NCBI RefSeq assembly: GCF_030690045.1
Contig: NZ_JAUYHK010000011.1
Coordinates: 715,926-779,925 of the forward strand
Direction of reading: 5' to 3'
Source of the DNA: Thalassospira sp.
GTDB lineage: Bacteria > Pseudomonadota > Alphaproteobacteria > Rhodospirillales > Thalassospiraceae
Length of the DNA: 64,000 nt
How positions within the stretch are numbered: the first letter of the stretch is position 1; each line of letters begins with the position of its first letter. The position numbers were made by a program, and so were the translations under genes. The notes beneath the pieces were generated by a model. The model saw nothing but the letters and a program-made list of their open reading frames with translations. It was not told the origin of the DNA and ran no database searches. Below, piece by piece: positions 41,889 to 50,515 of this stretch.

Positions 41889-41925
41889 GCTATTTTCGCA
41901 TCATGATTGATAATGCGAAAATAGC
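41889..41925. repeat. Perfect 13-base inverted repeat upstream of the atypical SDR gene
   Basis: GCTATTTTCGCAT (41889-41901) and ATGCGAAAATAGC (41913-41925) are exact inverted copies with an 11-base spacer, ending 1 base before the AGGAG ribosome site. It could be an operator, an RNA hairpin limiting translation, or the end signal of dgoA. Confidence 0.7.
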
Positions 41926-41943
41926 GTCATTCCCCCGGCAGGG

Positions 41944-42555
41944 TCAAACCGCAAACACCGCGTCATAGGCCGCAACATATTCGGCAGCCTTTTGCGCCAC
42001 CATTGCGGCATCCATGCCCGGTTTGTAAATCCCCGACCCAAGGCCAAAGCCATCGCACCCGGCCTTGGCATAAGTCGCAAAATCATCCGGGCCGACACCG
42101 CCCACCGCATAAACCGGCATTTCTTTTGGCAAAACGGCCCGGATGGCCGAAATGCCCGATGCCCCGATCACGCTGGCCGGAAAGATTTTAAGCCCGTCCG
42201 CCCCGGCCTTGATCGCGGCAAAACATTCGGTCGGTGTCAACACGCCGGGCCACGATCCCATGCCGCATTTTTTGGTTTCGGCAATTACCGCCGGGTCGCA
42301 ATTGGGTGATACCACAAACTGTCCGCCGGCCTGTTTGACCGCCGCAACATCTTCAAGGCTCAGGACCGTACCGGCACCAATCTCGCCACGGGTGCCCACC
42401 GCCTGTTTCATGGCGGCAATGCTGCGCAACGGTTCAGGGGAATTCAGCGGCACCTCGATCATGGTGATCCCGGCATCGACCAGAACCCCGGCCAGCATGG
42501 CAGCTTCGTCGGGTTGCACGCCGCGCAGGATGGCAATCAGTTTGCGATGTTTCAT
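41944..42555 (-). CDS. dgoA: 2-dehydro-3-deoxy-6-phosphogalactonate aldolase (DgoA)
   Basis: This 203-residue KDPG-aldolase-family protein starts MKHRKLIAILRGVQPDEA. It has the substrate glutamate/threonine region IEVPLNSPEPLRSI, GAGTVLS, and the Schiff-base lysine in GADGLKIFPAS. The GIYKPG end favours DgoA over Eda. It cleaves KDPGal to pyruvate and glyceraldehyde 3-phosphate. The dgoK gene lies 10 bases upstream. Confidence 0.9.
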   Translation of the reverse strand: MKHRKLIAILRGVQPDEAAMLAGVLVDAGITMIEVPLNSPEPLRSIAAMKQAVGTRGEIGAGTVLSLEDVAAVKQAGGQFVVSPNCDPAVIAETKKCGMGSWPGVLTPTECFAAIKAGADGLKIFPASVIGASGISAIRAVLPKEMPVYAVGGVGPDDFATYAKAGCDGFGLGSGIYKPGMDAAMVAQKAAEYVAAYDAVFAV

Positions 42556-42565
42556 CACGCTTTCC

Positions 42566-43501
42566 TTAAAAATCCGGCGACAGCGATGCCGCCAACACCG
42601 TATATGCCCGGCACAATCCGCCCAGCGTCGCCGTTTCGGCATTAATCAGACGCGCACTGTGCCCGTGACAGGCAAGGGCGGTTTCATAAAGGACCGCCAG
42701 TTTGCCATCGCCAATAAGGGCAATCGCCGAACCGGGCGTCAGACGCGGCACCATATCGGCGATTTCCACCCCGATCACATACCCCGATAACGTTGCCGGG
42801 CCACCGGGCAACGTCGCGTTCCCCACCAGACCGGCGGCACGGATACCAAACAAACGATGCAAAAAATCACCCGGCTGACCGGCGGCCTTCAGGATCGCAT
42901 CGCGAAAGAAATCATCGTTCCAGTCATCGGCCATCGAATGGCGCAAAATCGAATTTTGCGCCAATAACCCATAAACCTCGCCGCTCATATAGGTGCGAAA
43001 AGACAGGATCGCACCATTCTGCACCCGCGCCCATTTGCTATGCGTGCCGGGCAGACAAACCCAGCCGTCATAATCGGGCATATCGGCCATAAACCCGACC
43101 AGTTGGGTTTCCTCGCCGCGCATCACGTCGGGATCTTCGACCTGTTTTGCACCCGGCAAAATAAACACTGACAACCTGGCATGATCAACAGGGGGCGACA
43201 CCGCCCCGGCGGCCAGTTCATCGGGCCGCACCGGCACCGTGCAATAGGGGGCCTCGCGCCATCCCTGTTTCGCCCCGGCCATGCCGCAAATCACCACCGG
43301 GATTTTGGCGTTACTCTTGGGCAACCAGCCGGACACAAGTTCGGTCAGAACCGCCTCGAATCCGCCATCGCTGATCTTGTTCAAACCCTGACCGGATTCC
43401 CGCCGGTCCAGCACCGCATTATTTTGATCCATCGCCCACAGACGCAGATTGGAGGTTCCCCAATCCACCGCGATCCAGCATATCTTGTCCGGCTGATCCA
43501 C
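42566..43501 (-). CDS. dgoK: 2-dehydro-3-deoxygalactonokinase (DgoK)
   Basis: This 311-residue protein has the ASKHA-type kinase start IAVDWGTSNLRLWAMD and DgoK family stretches (GMAGAKQGWREAPYCTVP, VMRGEETQLVGF, LPGTHSKWARVQNG, TYMSGEVYGLL). It phosphorylates 2-keto-3-deoxygalactonate for DgoA. No galactonate dehydratase is adjacent. The 2-keto-3-deoxygalactonate may come from an unlinked dehydratase. Confidence 0.92.
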   Translation of the reverse strand: MDQPDKICWIAVDWGTSNLRLWAMDQNNAVLDRRESGQGLNKISDGGFEAVLTELVSGWLPKSNAKIPVVICGMAGAKQGWREAPYCTVPVRPDELAAGAVSPPVDHARLSVFILPGAKQVEDPDVMRGEETQLVGFMADMPDYDGWVCLPGTHSKWARVQNGAILSFRTYMSGEVYGLLAQNSILRHSMADDWNDDFFRDAILKAAGQPGDFLHRLFGIRAAGLVGNATLPGGPATLSGYVIGVEIADMVPRLTPGSAIALIGDGKLAVLYETALACHGHSARLINAETATLGGLCRAYTVLAASLSPDF

Positions 43502-43583
43502 CTTGCCCCCAGATGCATTTTAATCTTGATATCCTCATACGATTAATTGCCCGATGGGTCCAGCCGTGACAAGGCCTGCACGC

Positions 43584-43616
43584 AAAAAAGACCCCGGCAC
43601 AGAAACCGGTGCCGGG
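43584..43616 (-). terminator. Intrinsic terminator of the Crp/Fnr pair
   Basis: On the minus strand, arms CCCGGCAC and GTGCCGGG with an 8-base loop are followed by GTCTTTTTTG. It lies 24 bases after the regulator's stop codon. Confidence 0.85.
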
Positions 43617-43639
43617 ACGAAATTCAGGGGTGCACCGCG

Positions 43640-44344
43640 TCAACCGCTCCGTGCCAGTTTTTCCAGAGCAGGACGATCCAGAATTTCCAGATTGCGGCCC
43701 TTGCCAATGAAATTCATGTTTTCAAGTTTGCGCAAGGACCGGGAAAAGGTTTCGGCGGTCATGCCGATGCGGCTGGCGATCTGGCGTTTTTCCGGATAAT
43801 CGATGTCCTGCCCGTCATTTTCGGCGTTTTCGCGTTGCCGGTCTTCAAAATCAAGCAGGAAAAACGCAATGCGTTGCAACGGATTGGCATGGCGCAAACG
43901 ATAAATTTCGCGCATCAGGAACCGTTCCCATTCCAATAATCCCGATAAAACATCGCCCGCCACTTCGGGGGCGGTACGCAACACTTCCAGATAGGATTCG
44001 CGGGGAATCGTGGCGATTTCGCTGTCATGTACCACTTCACAATTCACCGGATAAGGCCGCCCGGCAAGGGACACGGCCTCGGCAAAGGCACCGGGGCTGG
44101 CCAGAAAATGCATAACGGTTTCCACACCTTGCGCCGATGTCCGAACCAGCCTTAACTGCCCCGACAACATGACATAAAAATGATCGGCAATGTCTTCGGC
44201 GCGAAACAGGTGGGTGCCGCGTTCGTGAAATTCCACCCGGCATCCCCGTACCAGACGGCCAAACCGATCTTCGCCCAGTGCCGCCAAAAGCGGCACCTCG
44301 GCCAAAATCGCCCGGTCGTCATCAGACAGCGGTCTTGAACGCAT
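43640..44344 (-). CDS. Crp/Fnr-family transcriptional regulator (downstream paralogue)
   Basis: About 234 residues: cyclic-nucleotide-like N-terminal barrel (GTHLFRAEDIADHFYVMLSGQLRLVR), dimer helix, and C-terminal winged helix (YPEKRQIASRIGMTAETFSRSLRKLENMNFI). The N-terminal cysteine cluster of true FNR is absent, so it is more like DNR/NnrR or CRP types. The ATG at 44344 overlaps the end of the upstream paralogue by 23 bases. With the RIC gene nearby, a role in nitric oxide or low-oxygen response is likely. Confidence 0.88.
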   Translation of the reverse strand: MRSRPLSDDDRAILAEVPLLAALGEDRFGRLVRGCRVEFHERGTHLFRAEDIADHFYVMLSGQLRLVRTSAQGVETVMHFLASPGAFAEAVSLAGRPYPVNCEVVHDSEIATIPRESYLEVLRTAPEVAGDVLSGLLEWERFLMREIYRLRHANPLQRIAFFLLDFEDRQRENAENDGQDIDYPEKRQIASRIGMTAETFSRSLRKLENMNFIGKGRNLEILDRPALEKLARSG

Positions 44345-45071
44345 TTTCGCCCCCTTCTTCCGTGTCGCCGTCCGACAGACCGCACCACGCCGCAAGCGCT
44401 TCGGGGTCTTCGATCCGCATCACCCGGCCATTGGCAATCTGCGACACACCGATTTCCGACAGTTTTTTCAAGGCCCGCGACAATGTTTCGGCCTTCATGC
44501 CCAGTTTCCGCGCCAAAACACCCTTTTCAATCGTCAACGGTGTTTCATAGGCCCCGTCCACCGGCACGGCATCGGCCAGCACATAAATCCCCAGACGTTG
44601 CGCCGCCGACAGGCATTTCAGTTCCTCAGCCTGCCGCAACAGGCGGCACAAACGTTCGGTCAGGGCCGACATCATGGTCAGGGCACGGTCAAAATGTTCG
44701 GCCAGAAAAGCCGAAAAGCCCTGCCCGTCAATCTCAATCACCGTGGTCCGTTCAAGGGTCCGCACGGTCACCGCATAACAACCATCCTGTGCCAGCGCAC
44801 ATTCCCCCACCAGTTGCCCGTTTTCCAAAAGATCAATCACCCCACCGGCCCCGTCACCATCGGCATAGGACAGTTCGACATGACCATTGACGATCAGATA
44901 AAGGCTGGACGCCTTCTCGCCCGCGTCAATCAGGATGGTGTCGGCCTCAATCCGCCGCCATTTGCACAGGGTGGCAAGGGTGATGATGTCTTCTTGCGGC
45001 CAGGCACAAAAATAACTGGAAAATCGCAAGGCGTTGCAAATTCTGTCGGTATCGTCACTGATCATGGTCAT
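44322..45071 (-). CDS. Crp/Fnr-family transcriptional regulator (upstream paralogue)
   Basis: This 249-residue protein has the sensor barrel (DTILIDAGEKASSLYLIVNGHVELSYADGDG, GQLVGECALAQDG) and a winged helix (LTIEKGVLARKLGMKAETLSRALKKLSEIGV). A few cysteines occur (C12, C22, C37 area) but not in the FNR cluster pattern. It is the first gene of the tandem pair. An FNR-like box, TTGTG-ATGG-ATCAA, lies upstream at 45161. Confidence 0.88.
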   Translation of the reverse strand: MTMISDDTDRICNALRFSSYFCAWPQEDIITLATLCKWRRIEADTILIDAGEKASSLYLIVNGHVELSYADGDGAGGVIDLLENGQLVGECALAQDGCYAVTVRTLERTTVIEIDGQGFSAFLAEHFDRALTMMSALTERLCRLLRQAEELKCLSAAQRLGIYVLADAVPVDGAYETPLTIEKGVLARKLGMKAETLSRALKKLSEIGVSQIANGRVMRIEDPEALAAWCGLSDGDTEEGGENAFKTAV

Positions 45072-45160
45072 GGTGCTGTCCGTTTCCGCCAGTGGAGTTA
45101 TTGTGGAATCATTCTTGCGCTTGTTGGAATGACTCTAACCCCGATATGGCCCCCCCTGCC

Positions 45161-45174
45161 TTGTGATGGATCAA
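45161..45174. promoter_or_regulatory. FNR-like box upstream of the tandem Crp/Fnr genes
   Basis: TTGTG-ATGG-ATCAA matches TTGAT-N4-ATCAA in eight of ten positions. Centred about 96 bases before the start codon, it would put an activated start near 45126. Confidence 0.45.
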
Positions 45175-45213
45175 TTTGCGAATACAGCATTTCCTGATCC
45201 TTCCTGCGCATCA

Positions 45214-45241
45214 AAAATCCCGCGCCTCTTTTCGGCGCGGG
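45214..45241 (-). terminator. Intrinsic terminator of the RIC gene
   Basis: Arms CCCGCGCC and GGCGCGGG with a 7-base loop begin 28 bases after the stop on the minus strand and are followed by ATTTTTGA. A-rich flanks on the other side could allow bidirectional use. Confidence 0.8.
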
Positions 45242-45268
45242 AAAATCCGGTGTCGGACGATGGCAAAT

Positions 45269-45949
45269 TCAGGATTCAAATCGCGGAAACAACACATTGT
45301 TTTCAAGATGAATATGCGCCACCAGATCCTCAACCAGCTTTGACGTGCCAAGATAAAGGGCACGCCACGATCCACATGCACCATCCGGCAAGGTGAAATT
45401 ATGGGTCGCGGCCTCGATCCGGTGCAAATGTTCGCCGTGGTCGCTATGTTCATGGCGCATTTGGGCAATCGGCCCTTCCAGCGTCATCACCTTTTCCTGC
45501 ATGGCGGGGAACAAAATCATTTCTTCCTTGCACATATGCGCATCAAGGTCCTGCGCCATCTCATCCAGAATATCGGCCAGACCGTGCGGTGCGTCCGGAT
45601 GATCGCCATGCACCGCCTCGACTTTGCGCGCCAGCAGGATCAGTTCGGGCAATTCATGGCGATGGGTTTCGTGATAGCGCGATAAAATAAACGAAATCAG
45701 CCCGTTCACATCATCCGCCGCAGGCAGGGCAACACTGTCAAGTTCCAGTTCCGCCAGATCGCGTGTGATGGCATCAATATCTGCCCCGCGCTTGGCCGCC
45801 GCCTCGGCCAGTGGTGTATTGCCATTACAACAAAAATTGACCCGGTATTTACGCAAAACCCTTGTCGCACCGGGGATGGACATGGCCAGTTCGCCCACCA
45901 GCCGATCGGCAAAAACCGCATGGCCCTGCGGTGTGTCTTGTGTGGTCAT
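45269..45949 (-). CDS. Iron-sulfur cluster repair di-iron protein (RIC/ScdA/YtfE-type)
   Basis: This 226-residue protein has the N-terminal ScdA domain with the CC pair in NFCCNG (C40, C41) and a C-terminal hemerythrin-like domain with spaced histidines and glutamates (HETHRHELPELI, HMCKEEMILFP, MRHEHSDHGEHL, HIHLENNVLFP). RIC proteins repair Fe-S clusters damaged by nitric oxide or peroxide. Upstream is a perfect TTGAC-N4-GTCAA box and next door are two Crp/Fnr regulators, so NO- or oxygen-dependent induction is expected. Confidence 0.93.
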   Translation of the reverse strand: MTTQDTPQGHAVFADRLVGELAMSIPGATRVLRKYRVNFCCNGNTPLAEAAAKRGADIDAITRDLAELELDSVALPAADDVNGLISFILSRYHETHRHELPELILLARKVEAVHGDHPDAPHGLADILDEMAQDLDAHMCKEEMILFPAMQEKVMTLEGPIAQMRHEHSDHGEHLHRIEAATHNFTLPDGACGSWRALYLGTSKLVEDLVAHIHLENNVLFPRFES

Positions 45950-45970
45950 TTAACGCTCCGTCGCGAAATT

Positions 45971-45998
45971 GGTGATGCTGTATCCTGACAGCATCACC
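45971..45998. repeat. Perfect 11-base inverted repeat upstream of the RIC gene
   Basis: GGTGATGCTGT and ACAGCATCACC flank ATCCTG, between the kdgK stop and the RIC start. It may terminate kdgK transcripts or be an operator, since it overlaps the start region predicted from the FNR-like box at 46010. Confidence 0.65.
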
Positions 45999-46009
45999 CG
46001 GCAACGAGA

Positions 46010-46023
46010 TTGACCACCGTCAA
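46010..46023. promoter_or_regulatory. FNR/FixK-type box upstream of the RIC gene
   Basis: TTGAC-CACC-GTCAA is a perfect inverted repeat with FNR-class spacing (TTGA-N6-TCAA). A class II arrangement (site at -41.5) would start transcription near 45975, about 26 bases before the ATG. Confidence 0.6.
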
Positions 46024-46026
46024 GTT

Positions 46027-46968
46027 TCAGATACCCCGACCATTCGCAATCACATCCAGCACGACCAGCGCCCCGTGATTCCGGATCACAATACCGGCAA
46101 TCGCATGGGCCTTTCGGGCGGCATCGGTTGCGGCGTCAATATCCGCATCCCCCGTCAGACGCGCTGCCAGCCACGCCCCGTTAAATGCATCCCCCGCCCC
46201 GGTGGCGTCCACCACATGGGAAACCGCATCGCCCGGCACGGCATGAACGGCATCCCCGACCCGGATCAGGCAGGGACGCGGACCATCCTTGACGATCACT
46301 TCCGCCGCCCCGGCATCATGATACCGTGCCGCCGTATCGGTCGGGGCCAAATCGCCAAACAGGGTGGCCTCGTCATCAAAACTGGGGAAAATATAATCGG
46401 CATGACGTGCTGCCATCATCAGGGCATCGAGACAGATTTCCGGGCTTTCCCACAAAACCGGGCGAATATTGGGATCAAAGGCAATCTTTGCCCCGCCTGC
46501 CCGTTGTTGCGCCAAAAGATCCAGCAACACACCGCGTTTTTCCGGCGTCAGAATGGCAAGGGTGATGCCGGAAAAATAAAGGACATCCGCCCCGTCGCAT
46601 CCGGCGGTCAGGGCCGGAAGATCATCCACCATCCGCCGTGCCGCCGAATTTTCCCGCCAATAGGTAAACACCCGATCCCCGTTTTTTTGCGAAATCAGAT
46701 AAAGCCCCGGCCTTGCCCCCGCCATGCGCTGGATATGGTCTGTCCGGATCCCCGCCCCCCGGATGAAGGCTGCCATCTCATTGGAATGAGCATCATCGCC
46801 AAGGGCGGTGACATAGGAAACCTGCCAGTCCGCAGACGGCAACAAGGCCCGCGCATACCATGCGGTATTCAGCGTATCGCCCGCAAACCCGGCCTTCCAC
46901 ATCGCGCCATCGCCTGCCGACATTTCGATCATGCATTCGCCAATGGCAACAAAGCGTTTTGCGGCCAT
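46027..46968 (-). CDS. kdgK: 2-keto-3-deoxygluconate kinase (PfkB family)
   Basis: This 313-residue PfkB-family kinase has the N-terminal GECMIEMSAG and GFAGDTLNTAWYAR, which are KdgK-like, and the catalytic signature DATGAGDAFNGAW near the C-terminus. It phosphorylates KDG, the product of UxuA. Its ATG overlaps the uxuB stop as TGATG. It is the last gene of uxuA-uxuB-kdgK. Confidence 0.92.
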   Translation of the reverse strand: MAAKRFVAIGECMIEMSAGDGAMWKAGFAGDTLNTAWYARALLPSADWQVSYVTALGDDAHSNEMAAFIRGAGIRTDHIQRMAGARPGLYLISQKNGDRVFTYWRENSAARRMVDDLPALTAGCDGADVLYFSGITLAILTPEKRGVLLDLLAQQRAGGAKIAFDPNIRPVLWESPEICLDALMMAARHADYIFPSFDDEATLFGDLAPTDTAARYHDAGAAEVIVKDGPRPCLIRVGDAVHAVPGDAVSHVVDATGAGDAFNGAWLAARLTGDADIDAATDAARKAHAIAGIVIRNHGALVVLDVIANGRGI

Positions 46969-48434
46969 CACGATATACCCTGATCCGCAACCCCGGTTTC
47001 GGCCAACACAACCGCCCTTGCCCCCGATGACAGGATCAGGTGCAAACGCCGGGTCACCGCCTGTTGCCAGATTGTGGAAGCCAAAAGTTCGCCCGGAAAC
47101 AGGCCCGGCAGGCGCGATAAATGATCATACAGGCTTCCGGCATCCGATGCCGTCGATGCGGCATCGAAAATATCGTGCGCCCGTGGATCGGAAATACCGG
47201 CAAGTCCTTCCTGATCAGACAGCATTTTCATCGCCGCCATCCATGCCGCCACCGCCAGGGCAAAACTGCCAATCGGTTTGCCATCACGCAGCGCCTCGCA
47301 AACCGGGATCAAAATGCGTTGCGGCAGTTTTTCCGTGCCATCCATCGCAATCTGGCGGGTTTCGTGGGCAATTTCCGGGTTTTTAAAACGTTCGACCAGA
47401 TCATCGCCATAAACCGCAAAATCGATCCCCGGCAATGGCTCAAGTGTTGCCGCCGCACTGGCAAGATGTTGCCTGACAAGGGCGGCAAATTGCGGATCGG
47501 CCATCACATCACGGACATAGCGATACCCGGCCAGAACCCCCAGATAGGCAATCAGCGAATGACTGCCATTCAGCATCCGCAATTTCATATGCTCATAGGG
47601 TTTGACATCCCCCACCAGCAAGGCCCCGCCAATTTCCCATGCCGGTCGGCCCAACGGAAAATGATCCTCGATCACCCATTGCGAAAACGGTTCGGTTTCC
47701 ACCGCCGCAAGGTCCTCGTGCCCGGTCAGGGTCAGGACATCTGCCGCCGTTTTGGCCGTTGCCGCCGGGGTAATGCGGTCGACCATGCTGGACGGAAAGG
47801 CCCCGTTCCGGGCGATCCAGTCGGCCAGCGTCGCATCAAGCCTGCGAGCAAAATCAATCACCCCGGCCCGCAACAACACGCCGTTTTCCGGCAAATTGTC
47901 ACAGGACAGCACGGTAAAGGGGTGCAACCCGGCATCCCGGCGCCTGCGCAATCCTTCGACCAGAATGCCGATCAGGCCGGATGGTTCACCCGGATGGTGC
48001 AAATCATGGGCAATCGCCGGATGGTCCGCCACAATTCCGCCGCTGGCACGATCAATGCCATAGGCCTTTTCGGTCACGGTGATGGTAACTATGCGGGTCG
48101 CTGGTGCCGCCAATGCCGCCAGAACCGGTTCAATCCCGCGTGATGCCGCCAGAACATGCGACAAGCTGCGGATTTGCTGCACCTTTGCCCCGTCCGGATA
48201 ACGGACAATAACATGATAAAGACCATCCTGATCATTCAGGGCATCGGCAATATCGGTGCTGCGCAGGCTGACACCGATAATGCGCCAGTCACCGCCCTTT
48301 GCCGCCAGTGCGGCATCGGTATAAACCGCCTGATGGGCGCGGTGAAACGCCCCGATGCCGATATGCACGATCCCGGCCCGATGGCGTTTGGGGTCCCACG
48401 CGCCCGCATCTGTTGATAACAAAGCGTTGCTCAT
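46968..48434 (-). CDS. uxuB: D-fructuronate/mannonate oxidoreductase (UxuB), mannitol dehydrogenase family
   Basis: A long-chain mannitol-dehydrogenase-family protein of 488 residues, with the N-terminal NAD motif VHIGIGAFHRAHQAVYTD and the catalytic lysine region MKLRMLNGSHSLIAYLG. It interconverts D-fructuronate and D-mannonate with NADH. It overlaps uxuA by 4 bases. The uxuA neighbour makes UxuB more likely than mannitol or tagaturonate reductase. Confidence 0.92.
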   Translation of the reverse strand: MSNALLSTDAGAWDPKRHRAGIVHIGIGAFHRAHQAVYTDAALAAKGGDWRIIGVSLRSTDIADALNDQDGLYHVIVRYPDGAKVQQIRSLSHVLAASRGIEPVLAALAAPATRIVTITVTEKAYGIDRASGGIVADHPAIAHDLHHPGEPSGLIGILVEGLRRRRDAGLHPFTVLSCDNLPENGVLLRAGVIDFARRLDATLADWIARNGAFPSSMVDRITPAATAKTAADVLTLTGHEDLAAVETEPFSQWVIEDHFPLGRPAWEIGGALLVGDVKPYEHMKLRMLNGSHSLIAYLGVLAGYRYVRDVMADPQFAALVRQHLASAAATLEPLPGIDFAVYGDDLVERFKNPEIAHETRQIAMDGTEKLPQRILIPVCEALRDGKPIGSFALAVAAWMAAMKMLSDQEGLAGISDPRAHDIFDAASTASDAGSLYDHLSRLPGLFPGELLASTIWQQAVTRRLHLILSSGARAVVLAETGVADQGIS

Positions 48435-49654
48435 TTTCCGGTCCCGCTGGCAAATCCCTTTTGCGACAGGGCGGTCATCACCCCGCGCAGTTCTGCCAGC
48501 CCCTTAAGACGGCCAATCGCCGGATAGCCCGGCTGCCCCTTGCGGTTCAGGTCATCAAGAATATCCTGCCCGTGATCGGGGCGCATCGGGATGTTCCAGT
48601 CATCACGGCCTTGCGCCTTGCGCCGGGCTTCTTCGCGCAGGATTTTTTCGATCAGATCGACCATATCGGTATTGCCGCCCAGATGTTCGGCTTCGTGGAA
48701 ACTGCAAGGCTGACCTTCGGTTTCGCGCCGGACATTGCGCAGATGAATGAAATGCACCCGGTCGCCCAGACGTTCCATCATGCCCGACAAATCATTGTCG
48801 GCCCGCACGCCCAGCGATCCGGAACATAATGTGATGCCGTTTTCCGGCAGATCGACGGCTTCCATCACCTGGCGGTAATCATCCTCGCACGACATGATGC
48901 GCGGCAGGCCCAGCAGCGGAAAGGGCGGATCATCCGGATGGCAGCACATCCGCATGCCAAGGTCGCGTGCCACCGGCACCACTTCGGCCAGAAAATCAAT
49001 CAGATTGCTGCGCAGGCGTTCGGTACTGATCCCGTCATAGGATGCCAGCAAAACCCGCAAATCCTCCAGCGTCAGTTTTTCAACCGACCCCGGCAGGCCA
49101 AAGGCAACGGTCTGCGACAATTCGGTGCGCCGCGCATCGTCCATATTGGCAAAGCTGCGGGTCGCCGCCTCGATCACATCGGGAATATAACTGTCTTTGG
49201 CCCCCGGCCGTTTGAGGATGAACAGGTCAAACGCAACAAAATCAACAAGGTCAAACCGCATGCAGGTTGCGCCACTGGGCAAACGCCAGTTCAGATGCGT
49301 GCGCGTCCAGTCCAGAACCGGCATGAAATTATAACAAATGATTTTCAACCCGGCATCGGCAAGGTGACGCAGGCTTTGTTTATAGGCGGCGATATGATCG
49401 CGCCACGGGCCTTCCTGCCGTTTGATGCTTTCAGATACCGGCAAACTTTCGACGACATCCCATGCAAGCCCGGAAGGCGACCCGTCTTTCATCCTGCCAA
49501 TTTCAGCCTGACGTTTGGCGATTTCGACCGGGGTCCAGACTTCGCCGCTGGCCACATGATGCAGCGCCGAAACCACCCCTTCTGCGCCTGCCTGACGAAT
49601 ATCGTCAATGGCAACAAGATCATTGGGGCCGAACCATCTCCAGGTTTGTTTCAT
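48431..49654 (-). CDS. uxuA: Mannonate dehydratase (UxuA)
   Basis: This 407-residue protein shows UxuA hallmarks: WRWFGPNDLVAIDDIRQAGAEGVVSALHH at the start, ICYNFMPVLDWTRT, MRMCCHPDDPP and VHFIHLRNVRRE. It dehydrates D-mannonate to 2-keto-3-deoxygluconate using a divalent metal. It is first in the minus-strand operon and divergent from the GntR regulator, with which it shares a 128-base control region. Confidence 0.95.
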   Translation of the reverse strand: MKQTWRWFGPNDLVAIDDIRQAGAEGVVSALHHVASGEVWTPVEIAKRQAEIGRMKDGSPSGLAWDVVESLPVSESIKRQEGPWRDHIAAYKQSLRHLADAGLKIICYNFMPVLDWTRTHLNWRLPSGATCMRFDLVDFVAFDLFILKRPGAKDSYIPDVIEAATRSFANMDDARRTELSQTVAFGLPGSVEKLTLEDLRVLLASYDGISTERLRSNLIDFLAEVVPVARDLGMRMCCHPDDPPFPLLGLPRIMSCEDDYRQVMEAVDLPENGITLCSGSLGVRADNDLSGMMERLGDRVHFIHLRNVRRETEGQPCSFHEAEHLGGNTDMVDLIEKILREEARRKAQGRDDWNIPMRPDHGQDILDDLNRKGQPGYPAIGRLKGLAELRGVMTALSQKGFASGTGK

Positions 49655-49735
49655 CTTTAATCTCTCTGTATTGGCGTGGATGTCAGACCACAGGCTATAT
49701 TCTGATCGTCACCATAGCATGGCAAAATTTGGTTG

Positions 49736-49749
49736 ACTAGTATGGTAGT
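49736..49749. promoter_or_regulatory. Candidate GntR operator between uxuA and its regulator
   Basis: ACTA-GTATGG-TAGT is a perfect ACTA-N6-TAGT dyad located between divergent genes. Overlapping direct repeats TAGTATG (49738-49744 and 49746-49752) are also present. Near-matching dyads occur at 57452 and 58325. Confidence 0.55.
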
Positions 49750-49782
49750 ATGCATCATAGCTGAAAATGCAAGGAGATACAT

Positions 49783-50493
49783 ATGGGCGATCCGGGCGAT
49801 TATAACTGGGCAATCACGCAAGAGCAGGCCATCGGCCCGCAAATCCATCGCATCATCCGCGAACGGATTGTGTGTGCCGATTTGCTGCCAGGCACGCGCC
49901 TGTCCGAGGCGGACCTTGCCCGGCAATATGACCTGAGCCGACAGCCGGTGCGCGAAGCCTTTATCAAACTGGCCGACGAAGGCCTGCTTGAAATTCGCCC
50001 GCAACGCGGCACCTATGTCCGTAAAATCTCTGTTCCCGCTGTTCTCGATGCCCGCTTTGTCCGCGAGGCGATCGAGGCCGACATTGCCCGCTTTGTCGCC
50101 ACCAGCCCCGACCCGGCCATGATCGCCCGCCTGCATGAACTGATCAAATTGCAGCGCGAGGTCGCCCACGGCGAAGCCCGGTGGTTTCTGGCACTGGACC
50201 ACGATTTTCATCGTTGTCTGGCCGAAGCAGCAGGCAAAACCTACGCCTGGAAGATTGTCGAAGACGTCCGCGCCCAGTTGGATCGCGTGCGTTACCTCAG
50301 TTATTTCCAGTTCTCGATGGACGATATTATCGAGCAGCATGTCAGCATCGTATCTGCCATAGAATCGCGAAATCCCGATGCCGCCAGTGCGGCGATGCGT
50401 CAGCATCTTCGTGAAATTCTGCATACCTTGCCCGACATTGCCCGCTCGCGATCCGAGCTCTTTGATAATGCGGATAGCGCATTATCGACCTGA
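49783..50493 (+). CDS. GntR-family regulator (FadR/FCD subgroup), UxuR-like
   Basis: This 236-residue protein has an N-terminal winged helix (IGPQIHRIIRERIVCADLLPGTRLSEADLARQYDLSRQPVREAFIKLADEGLLEIRPQRGTYV) and a C-terminal FCD ligand domain (ALDHDFHRCLAEAAG, VSIVSAIESRNPDAASAAMRQHL). It lies between uxuAB-kdgK and the TRAP genes, so it probably represses both and is released by a hexuronate- or gulonate-type acid. AAGGAG precedes the ATG. Confidence 0.9.
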   Translation: MGDPGDYNWAITQEQAIGPQIHRIIRERIVCADLLPGTRLSEADLARQYDLSRQPVREAFIKLADEGLLEIRPQRGTYVRKISVPAVLDARFVREAIEADIARFVATSPDPAMIARLHELIKLQREVAHGEARWFLALDHDFHRCLAEAAGKTYAWKIVEDVRAQLDRVRYLSYFQFSMDDIIEQHVSIVSAIESRNPDAASAAMRQHLREILHTLPDIARSRSELFDNADSALST

Positions 50494-50515
50494 GGCATCA
50501 CACATAGGGAGGAAA

